Origin: DATLHO01 sp035539855
GTDB lineage: Bacteria > Bacteroidota > Ignavibacteria > OLB7
Direction of reading: 5' to 3'
Assembly (NCBI GenBank): GCA_035539855.1
Contig: DATLHO010000285.1
Location: 1 to 11,412, forward strand
Length of the DNA stretch: 11,412 nucleotides
Part shown: piece after piece, positions 6,320 to 11,412 of the stretch
Layout: each line of letters opens with the position of its first letter
Position numbering within the stretch: the stretch's first letter is position 1
Made by a program: the position numbers and the translations under genes
The notes under the pieces: generated by a model
The model's input: only the letters and a program-made list of their open reading frames with translations
What the model was told of the DNA's origin: nothing
The model's database searches: none

Positions 6320-9300
6320 GCCCTGCAATCGTCAGCCTGATCACGGGTTCGAGAGACCCCGTCGCGGGCGAGCCGCTGCCGATCGCCGACGCGGCCGAGC
6401 GCGAGCGGGCGCTGGAGGCCGCGAGCAGCTTCATCGTGCAGGCGCCGGCGGGCTCCGGCAAGACCGAGCTTCTGACGCAGCGCGTGCTGCGGTTGCTGGC
6501 GACGGTCGACGATCCGGAGGAGATCGTGGCGCTGACGTTCACGCGCAAGGCCGCGCGCGAAATGCGCGAGCGCATCGTCGGCGCGCTGCGCATGGCGGTC
6601 GGTCCGGAGCCGGACGAGCCGCACCGTCGAACGACGTGGGGACTCGCCGCGCGCGCATTGAAGCGTGATGCCGAGCGGGGATGGAACCTGATGACGTATC
6701 CGGGCCGTCTGCGCGTGACGACGATCGATTCGCTCTGCTCGTCGATCGCGCGACAGATGCCGGTCGTCTCGCGCTTCGGCGCGGTGCCCGACGTCGCCGA
6801 CGATCCCGACGCGCTCTACCGCGACGCCGCGCGCGAGCTGCTCGCTTCGCTCGACACCGACCGGGAGTGGGTGCCGGCGCTCGAGCGGCTGCTGCTGCGC
6901 CTCGACAACGATCACGCGCGCGTCGAAGGCCCGATCATCACGATGCTCGGCAAGCGCGACCAGTGGCTGCGCCACGTCGTGCGCGTCGGCGCGACGGATC
7001 GTGCCGGCACGAGCGATCGCAACGGCGCGAGCGATCGCGTCGACGCGTCGGCCACCCGCGCCGAGCTCGAGCGCGGGCTCGCCCACGCGATCACCGACGC
7101 GCTGCGTGCTGCGCGCGCATGCATGAGCGACGTGGTCGCCGCGGAGATCGCCGCGCTCGCGTCGTACGCCGGCGCGACGCTGCGCGCCGCGGCGACCGAG
7201 TCCCCGATCTGCGCCTGCTGCGGCATCGGCGAGCTGCCGTGCGATGATCCCGACGCCCTCGAGATCTGGCTCGGCGTCGCGACGATGCTGCTCACCGGCT
7301 CGGGCACGTGGCGCGCGAAAGTCAGCAAGTCGACAGGGTTTCCGGCGAAGGATCCGATGAAGCCGCGGATGGAGGAGCTGCTCGGCGCCCTTGCCGCGGA
7401 CGGGTCGTCGGAGGAGCTGCGCGCGGCGCTCTGCGCGCTGCGGTCGCTTCCGCCGGCGGCGTACAGCGAGGAGCAGTGGGAGGCGATCCTCGCGCTGGTC
7501 GAGGTGCTCAAGGCCTCCGCGGGATTTCTCGAGACCACGTTCCAGCTCCACGGCCGGACCGACTTCGCCGGCATCGCGATCGCCGCGCGAACGGCGCTCG
7601 GCACCGACGAGAATCCGACCGACCTCGCGTTGTCGCTCGACTACCAGATCCGGCACCTGCTCGTCGACGAGTTTCAGGATACCTCGCACGGGCAGTTCGA
7701 GCTGCTCGAGCGCCTGACCGCGGGGTGGGAGCCGGGGGATGGCCGCACGATCTTCGCGGTCGGCGATCCGATGCAGTCGATCTATCGCTTCCGCGAGGCC
7801 GAGGTCGGTCTGTTCCTGCAGGCGCGCACCGGTGGCATCGGATCGATCCCCCTGACCCCGCTGACGCTCAGTGTCAACTTCCGCTCGCAGGCGGGGATCG
7901 TCGAATGGGTCAACGAGGCGTTCGCGGCGATCTTCCCGCCGGCCGACGACATCGGCTCCGGCGCCGTGACGTACACCGCGTCGGCGCCGCGGCACGCGCG
8001 TCTCGACGGCGCCGCGGTCGTCGTCGAGCCGCAGATCGGGCGGGACTTCGAGGAGGAGGCGACGCGGCTGGCAGCGATCATCGAGCGCGAGCGCGCCGCC
8101 GATCCGGAGGCGACGATCGCGATCCTCGTGCGCGGCCGCCCGCATCTGGCGCGGATCGTCGAGCGGCTGCGGCGTGACGGCGTGCGGTTCCAAGCGGTGG
8201 AGATCGACCGGCTGCGCGACCGCGCGGTGGTAAGTGATCTGCTGTCGCTGACGCGCGCGATCCTGCATCCGGCCGACCGCATCGCGTGGCTGGCGTCGCT
8301 GCGGGCGCCGTGGTGCGGCCTCGAGCTCGCCGACCTGGCGGCCCTGACCGACGGCGCCGTCGATCGCACGATCTGGGATCTGCTCCGCGACGAGACGCGC
8401 ACCGCTGCGATGAGCGCCGCCGGGCGGGCGCGCGCCGGGCGCTTCGTCGGTGTGCTGGTACCGGTCATGGAGCAGCTCCGTCGACGCACGCTTCGCCGCA
8501 CCGTCGAGGGCGCGTGGCTGGCGCTCGGCGGGCCCGCGTGCGTCGGCTCGCGCGAGGAGCTGCGCGACGCCGGACGCTACTTCGAGCTGCTCGATCTGCA
8601 CGAGGAGGGCGGCGACGTGCTCGACGTCGCGGCGCTCGAGAAGGACGTCGACGATCTCTACGCCGCGCCCGAAATGTCCGAGCGGCGCCTGCAGATCATG
8701 ACGGTGCACAAGGCGAAGGGACTCGAGTTCGACGTGGTGATCGTGCCCGGTCTCGGCCGAGGGACGCCGCCGGAGACGACCGAGCTGCTGCTGTTCACCG
8801 AGCGTCCGCACGCGCACGAGGTCGACCTGCTGATCGCGCCGATCAAGGCCAGCGACGACGACGCGGATCCCGTGTACCGATACCTTCGCGAGCTGGAGCG
8901 CACCAAGCGCGAGCAGGAGGATCGGCGTCTGCTCTACGTCGCCGCGACGCGCGCGAAGCGACGGCTGTACCTGCTCGGGCACGCCGAGATCACGACCGAG
9001 CTGAAGCCCGCGAACGGCTCGCTGCTCGCGTACCTCTGGCCGGCGGCCGGTCCGGTTTTCCACGAGCTGCTCAACCGGATGATCGCCGAGGACATCGGGG
9101 AATCCGTCGAGGCGCCGTCACCGTCTCCGACCGCGCGGCCGATCACGCGACTGGTCGACACGTGGCGATCGCCGCAGCCGCCGGAGGACGCTGTCTGGCA
9201 GCGTGCGGGGCGCGAGATCGAGATGCTCGACACCGACACCGACCTGCTGTCGATGACGTGGGCGGAGGCGACGACGCGGCACATCGGCACGGCGGTGCAC

Positions 9301-9792
9301 CGGATGCTCTGCCGCGTCGCGCGCGACGGCGCTGAGCGATGGAGCGCCGAGCGCGTCGCCGAGCGGCGCGCGTCGATCGCGATGCTGCTGGCCGGCCTCG
9401 GCGTCGGCGACGATCAGCTCGATCGCGCGACGCGGATCGTCTGTGACGCCGTGACCGCGACGCTCGGCGACGAGCGCGGCCGGTGGATTCTCTCCTCGTC
9501 GCACACCGCGATCGACAACGAGCTGCCGCTGACGGGCCTCGTCGGCGACGCGCTGCGCAGCGTCAAGATCGATCGCACCTTCGTCGACGCCGCCGGGACG
9601 CGCTGGATCATCGACTACAAGGCCGGCTACCACGAGAGCGTCGCCGACCGCGAGACCTACCTCGACATGGAGCAGCGGCGCTACCGCGAGCAGCTCGAGC
9701 TCTACACGCGCCTGATCGAGGCGATCGATCCCGGGCGGCCGGTGCGCCGGGGATTGTATTTCCCGCGGCTGGGGGGATGGCGCGAATGGTGA
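6316..9792 (+). CDS. AddA-like UvrD/Rep helicase-nuclease
   Basis: This 1158-residue superfamily 1A helicase has a C-terminal nuclease and is the expected motor partner of the AddB-like protein. The helicase motifs occur in order. Motif I is QAPAGSGKTELLTQR (K49), Ia is ALTFTRKAAREMRERI, and II is LLVDEFQDTS (D451, E452). III is FAVGDPMQSIYRFREA, IV is LTLSVNFRSQAG, V is MTVHKAKGLEFDVVIVPG, and VI is LLYVAATRAKRRLYLLG (about 870-886). The nuclease domain has GTAVHRML (H995), KIDRTF (D1086), IDYKAG (D1100, K1102) and YREQLELY, so both the ATPase and the nuclease look intact. The start ATG 6316 is fixed by GAGGAGGTG and the 4-base overlap with the upstream gene. Oddities are a cysteine group (C299, C301, C302, C309) in the 1B/accessory region and a short degenerate repeat encoded at 6994-7047. 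The family acts on linear double-stranded ends to prepare recombination substrates, and that role is inferred here by homology. Confidence 0.93.
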   Translation: MSPAIVSLITGSRDPVAGEPLPIADAAERERALEAASSFIVQAPAGSGKTELLTQRVLRLLATVDDPEEIVALTFTRKAAREMRERIVGALRMAVGPEPDEPHRRTTWGLAARALKRDAERGWNLMTYPGRLRVTTIDSLCSSIARQMPVVSRFGAVPDVADDPDALYRDAARELLASLDTDREWVPALERLLLRLDNDHARVEGPIITMLGKRDQWLRHVVRVGATDRAGTSDRNGASDRVDASATRAELERGLAHAITDALRAARACMSDVVAAEIAALASYAGATLRAAATESPICACCGIGELPCDDPDALEIWLGVATMLLTGSGTWRAKVSKSTGFPAKDPMKPRMEELLGALAADGSSEELRAALCALRSLPPAAYSEEQWEAILALVEVLKASAGFLETTFQLHGRTDFAGIAIAARTALGTDENPTDLALSLDYQIRHLLVDEFQDTSHGQFELLERLTAGWEPGDGRTIFAVGDPMQSIYRFREAEVGLFLQARTGGIGSIPLTPLTLSVNFRSQAGIVEWVNEAFAAIFPPADDIGSGAVTYTASAPRHARLDGAAVVVEPQIGRDFEEEATRLAAIIERERAADPEATIAILVRGRPHLARIVERLRRDGVRFQAVEIDRLRDRAVVSDLLSLTRAILHPADRIAWLASLRAPWCGLELADLAALTDGAVDRTIWDLLRDETRTAAMSAAGRARAGRFVGVLVPVMEQLRRRTLRRTVEGAWLALGGPACVGSREELRDAGRYFELLDLHEEGGDVLDVAALEKDVDDLYAAPEMSERRLQIMTVHKAKGLEFDVVIVPGLGRGTPPETTELLLFTERPHAHEVDLLIAPIKASDDDADPVYRYLRELERTKREQEDRRLLYVAATRAKRRLYLLGHAEITTELKPANGSLLAYLWPAAGPVFHELLNRMIAEDIGESVEAPSPSPTARPITRLVDTWRSPQPPEDAVWQRAGREIEMLDTDTDLLSMTWAEATTRHIGTAVHRMLCRVARDGAERWSAERVAERRASIAMLLAGLGVGDDQLDRATRIVCDAVTATLGDERGRWILSSSHTAIDNELPLTGLVGDALRSVKIDRTFVDAAGTRWIIDYKAGYHESVADRETYLDMEQRRYREQLELYTRLIEAIDPGRPVRRGLYFPRLGGWREW
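6994..7047 (+). repeat. Three degenerate 18-bp in-frame units inside the AddA-like gene
   Basis: Three consecutive 18-base units (6994-7011, 7012-7029, 7030-7047) each contain GATCG and encode TDRAGT, SDRNGA and SDRVDA (residues 227-244). This is a polar, probably disordered insert in the accessory domain of the helicase. It does not break the frame. It looks like a small slippage-born linker and may vary in length between strains. Confidence 0.5.
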
Positions 9793-9794
9793 TC

Positions 9795-9858
9795 GAAACT
9801 CACCCCACACGGTTCATCCCTCCGGGTGAATGCGCTCACCCGGAGTTCATTCGACCTT
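9795..9858 (+). promoter_or_regulatory. Four-box operator/promoter of the SP-B gene
   Basis: Beginning three bases after the AddA-like stop codon, the order is TCACCC (9800-9805), TCATCC (9814-9819), GGGTGA (9824-9829), TCACCC (9836-9841). Twelve bases then lead to ACCTT (9854-9858). Order, orientation and every spacing equal those of the operator before SP-A. By hand, 39 of 64 positions agree without gaps, concentrated in the boxes. The distal box GAAACTCACCCC differs from its counterpart by one base. The last two boxes also form an inverted repeat with 10-base arms (CTCCGGGTGA at 9820-9829, TCACCCGGAG at 9836-9845) around six bases. No T-run follows, so it is not a standard terminator for the upstream operon. 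Confidence 0.7.
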
Positions 9859-9901
9859 TGTCGTGACCACATGAACAGACACGACAACCGATGAGGCGAC
9901 G

Positions 9902-10117
9902 ATGAACAATGGACAGCGACGACGGTATGTGTTCAGAATCAGGGAGAAGCTCGATCCGCACTGGGGCTCGCGCTTCAGCGGGCTGGAGATGCGGCACGAG
10001 GACGGCGGGACGGTCTTCGCCGGCGAGCTCGCCGATGCGCAGGCGCTGCACGGCGTGCTCACGGCGTTCAACAACCTCGGATTGTGCCTGATTTCGGTGT
10101 GTGAGGACCTGGGTTAG
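9902..10117 (+). CDS. Small conserved-type protein SP-B, paralogue of the protein at 3123-3356
   Basis: This 71-residue protein starts at ATG 9902, with GAGG five bases upstream. Residues 9-69 (RYVFRIREKLD to LGLCLISVCE) align without gaps to SP-A, sharing RxREKLD, WG, DxGTVxAGxL, ALHG and LGLxL. Two cysteines near the C-terminus (LGLCLISVCE) are absent from SP-A. There is no signal peptide or membrane helix. The gene stands alone behind a copy of the same four-box operator that precedes SP-A, so promoter and coding region seem to have been duplicated as one unit, in inverted orientation, around the AddB/AddA operon. Its function is unknown. Co-regulation with the LAL regulator is inferred. 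A terminator ends the transcript at about 10234. Confidence 0.8.
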   Translation: MNNGQRRRYVFRIREKLDPHWGSRFSGLEMRHEDGGTVFAGELADAQALHGVLTAFNNLGLCLISVCEDLG

Positions 10118-10162
10118 GCGCAACATCATCCTGGCATCATGGAGCGGGGCTACCTTGGGACT

Positions 10163-10234
10163 TCGAATGGCCCGAGCTCCGGCTCACATTCGTCGAGCGT
10201 GGACCAAGCCCCCCCGGTCCACGCTCTCTTTTTG
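10163..10234 (+). ncRNA. Candidate small structured RNA (about 70 nt) or structured 3' UTR
   Basis: A TACCTT hexamer like those of other promoters here lies at 10151-10156, placing a start near 10163. Directly after it comes a hairpin with outer arms CGAATG/CATTCG (10164-10169, 10187-10192) and inner arms GAGC/GCTC (10174-10177, 10182-10185). Two bases later the terminator hairpin begins. Promoter, hairpin and terminator in about 85 bases is the layout of a small RNA. The simpler alternative is the 3' untranslated region of SP-B, whose stop is 78 bases before the terminator. I see no match to a known RNA family. Confidence 0.3.
10195..10234 (+). terminator. Rho-independent terminator
   Basis: Perfect 11-base arms GAGCGTGGACC (10195-10205) and GGTCCACGCTC (10216-10226) enclose a 10-base loop and are followed by TCTTTTTG. 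It ends the SP-B transcript or the candidate small RNA, and insulates the exonuclease gene. Confidence 0.9.
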
Positions 10235-10309
10235 CCCCACCCGATCGACGCCTCCGTCCCACGCCGTCCATGCGGACCCGCCGCGGCCGTCTCGCTCGCG
10301 GGCGCGCCG

Positions 10310-10315
10310 TATCTT
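10310..10315 (+). promoter_or_regulatory. Putative -10 hexamer (TATCTT) of the exonuclease gene
   Basis: TATCTT lies 29 bases before ATG 10345, downstream of the terminator, so the exonuclease gene appears to be a single transcription unit. No convincing -35 hexamer is seen. There is no Shine-Dalgarno before the ATG either, so the leader is probably short. Confidence 0.45.
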
Positions 10316-10344
10316 CGACGAGCGTTCCACAAACCCCCTGACCC

Positions 10345-11049
10345 ATGAAGCCGATCGACCATCTCGCGTTCGACATCGAGACCGTGCCGTTCAAGCCGTT
10401 GTCGCAATACAGCGACTCGGCGCAGGAGCAGCTCACGCGCCGCATCGCGCGTGCGGCCGAGCACGATCCGGAGATGACCTACGAGAAGTTCGCCAGTCTC
10501 AACGCCGATCTCGGGAGGATCATCTGCATCTCGATCGGCTCGGTGCACAACGGGAAGATCCACACGAAGAGCTTCAGCGGCGAGGACGAGCGGGCGATCC
10601 TGATGGACTTCAACGAGGTCATGGGGCGGGTGGACGGACCGTACATCCACTACAACGGCCTCGGCTTCGACGTGCCGTTCATCCTGCGGCGGATGTGCCA
10701 TCACGCGATGCGGCCGGCGAACCCGCGCTTCGCCAACCAGAAGCGCTACCAGTACGAGCCGCACCTCGACGTCATGGGCTGCTACTACAACTGGGACATG
10801 CGCTCGACACTGCCGCTCGGGCTGCTGGCCGAGACGCACGGGCTGCCGACGCCGAAGGCCGACCTCAGCGGCGACAAGGTCTACGGCGCCTACCTCAACG
10901 GCGAGTGGGACCGCATCCGCCGCTATTGCGAGCTCGACGTCGCGACGACCCTGCAACTCTGGCGCAAGGTGATCCGCTTCGAAGAGCCCGCCGAGTGCGA
11001 TCTGTTCGACGAGCATTTCGAGGTGCCGAAGGCGGGAGCGGTGGTGTAG
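10345..11049 (+). CDS. Predicted 3'-5' exonuclease, PolB-exonuclease-like DnaQ fold
   Basis: This 234-residue protein matches the family described as 'predicted 3'-5' exonuclease related to the exonuclease domain of PolB'. The DEDDy motifs are visible. Exo I is LAFDIETVP (D10, E12), Exo II is HYNGLGFDVPFIL (D109), and Exo III is YCELDVATT (Y194, D198), so all four acidic residues and the tyrosine are present. There is no polymerase domain, so it is a stand-alone exonuclease, acting on DNA or RNA 3' ends with two metal ions. Length is normal for the family and no signal peptide is present. It begins at ATG 10345 without a clear Shine-Dalgarno. It sits behind its own promoter-like hexamer and a strong upstream terminator. 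Proximity to the helicase-nuclease operon suggests a DNA-repair neighbourhood but does not prove a shared pathway. Confidence 0.9.
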   Translation: MKPIDHLAFDIETVPFKPLSQYSDSAQEQLTRRIARAAEHDPEMTYEKFASLNADLGRIICISIGSVHNGKIHTKSFSGEDERAILMDFNEVMGRVDGPYIHYNGLGFDVPFILRRMCHHAMRPANPRFANQKRYQYEPHLDVMGCYYNWDMRSTLPLGLLAETHGLPTPKADLSGDKVYGAYLNGEWDRIRRYCELDVATTLQLWRKVIRFEEPAECDLFDEHFEVPKAGAVV

Positions 11050-11412
11050 GGGAGGGAATATCCCGATGGGAAGGCTTTTTGATCAATCTCCCTTGCACAT
11101 GGTCTCCTACGGGCGGATTGCGGGACTTCTTGTGATGGGAAGAATTCTCCTATGGGTTTTGTTCGGCGCATGCATACTGCAGAGTGCTGTACGAGCACAG
11201 GTCGAGGCGACGATTCTCATCGACCGCATGTCGCGATAGATGCGCTGCGGTTTCACCTTCGCGACAGCCGTCCGTGGTCGCTTCCGCACTACCCCACCGC
11301 ACCACATGCGGCCGCCGCACCGAAAGAGAGATCCCCAAGGGGATGACAGTCGCGCGCGCTGTTGGTGCTGGACGACCCACCGTCACTCGAAATCCCGCAC
11401 GCTATCCTGCAC
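11050..11412. other. Intergenic tail with lower G+C and no recognised gene
   Basis: This last stretch shows no recognised coding region on either strand, apart from the small hydrophobic ORF listed separately. The first 150 bases are clearly richer in A and T than the rest of the window. TCCC-GAT-GGGA at about 11060-11070, followed by AGGCTTTTT, is a weak terminator candidate for the exonuclease gene (4-base stem only). TCTCCTACGGG and TCTCCTATGGG occur about 43 bases apart as near-identical short repeats of unknown meaning. The minus-strand ORFs here look like chance frames. Confidence 0.5.
11099..11239 (+). CDS. Tiny ORF resembling a signal peptide (46 aa), possibly a remnant
   Basis: ATG 11099 (or ATG 11135) opens a frame ending in TAG at 11237-11239. 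From the second ATG the product reads MGRILLWVLFGACILQSAVRA, then QVEATILIDRMSR. That is a basic start, a hydrophobic core and a cleavage-like AVRA-Q junction, as in a Sec signal peptide, followed by only a dozen residues. No Shine-Dalgarno is seen before either ATG. It could be a real small membrane peptide, the 5' remnant of a decayed secreted protein, or chance. Base composition is unlike that of the main genes. Confidence 0.25.
   Translation: MVSYGRIAGLLVMGRILLWVLFGACILQSAVRAQVEATILIDRMSR

Noticed and set aside
6241..9063. Very long minus-strand frame opposite the AddA-like gene
   Set aside because: Shadow frame with no motif, antisense to clear helicase motifs.
3596..9792. Helicase-nuclease pair as an anti-phage defence system
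   Set aside because: The subunits look like a complete housekeeping AddB/AddA-type end-processing complex. No toxin, sensor or mobile element is associated, so there is no evidence for a defence role beyond what such complexes do generally.
9820..9845. Inverted repeat with 10-base arms as terminator of the AddB/AddA operon
   Set aside because: There is no T-run after it, and it consists of two of the four operator boxes whose spacing is conserved at the other copy.
11107..11386. Minus-strand frames at the right end
   Set aside because: No Shine-Dalgarno, no recognisable motif and mutually overlapping frames. They are best explained as chance.

Overview
The window is very GC-rich, densely coded bacterial chromosome. 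It has no rRNA, tRNA, CRISPR array, transposase or phage gene that I can see. Several putative promoters carry a TAYCTT hexamer 24-81 bases before a start codon. Together with the AddB/AddA-like pair lacking a Walker A in the first subunit, and the PolB-type exonuclease, this suggests to me a Gemmatimonadota-like or other GC-rich soil lineage. That placement is an inference of modest confidence.

Layout. (1) Minus strand, 3356 down to 27: a probable three-gene unit. It holds a 77-aa small soluble protein (SP-A), an 84-aa (or 61-aa) protein ending in one membrane helix, and a 915-aa MalT/LAL-type LuxR regulator with an N-terminal STAND ATPase and a C-terminal LuxR helix-turn-helix. (2) Plus strand, 3596-9792: a two-gene operon with an ATGA overlap. 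It encodes an AddB-like protein (degenerate helicase plus Fe-S PD-(D/E)XK nuclease) and an AddA-like UvrD helicase-nuclease, a predicted double-strand-break end-processing machine. (3) Plus strand, 9902-10117: a second small protein (SP-B), a paralogue of SP-A with 27 of 61 aligned residues identical and no gaps. It is followed by a compact, structured, possibly separately transcribed RNA that ends in a perfect 11-bp terminator. (4) Plus strand, 10345-11049: a DnaQ-fold 3'-5' exonuclease of the PolB-exonuclease-like family. (5) 11050-11412: largely non-coding and visibly less GC-rich, with one tiny signal-peptide-like ORF.

The main finding is in the promoters. The regions upstream of SP-A (minus strand, 3496-3433) and SP-B (plus strand, 9795-9858) share one 64-base architecture. 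Four TCACCC/GGGTGA hexamers occur in the same order and orientation at the same spacings (centre to centre 14, 10 and 12 bases). In both, the last hexamer ends exactly 12 bases before ACCTT of the presumed -10 element. The hexamer (GGGGTGA read the other way) resembles the MalT box of the LAL family, and a LAL regulator lies two genes downstream of one copy. I infer a small regulon in which this regulator controls its own operon and the unlinked SP-B gene. SP-A, SP-B and the tail-anchored protein are candidate effectors or co-regulators. The AddB/AddA operon lies between the two arms and shares an intergenic region with one of them. A third copy may begin at the left edge of the window.
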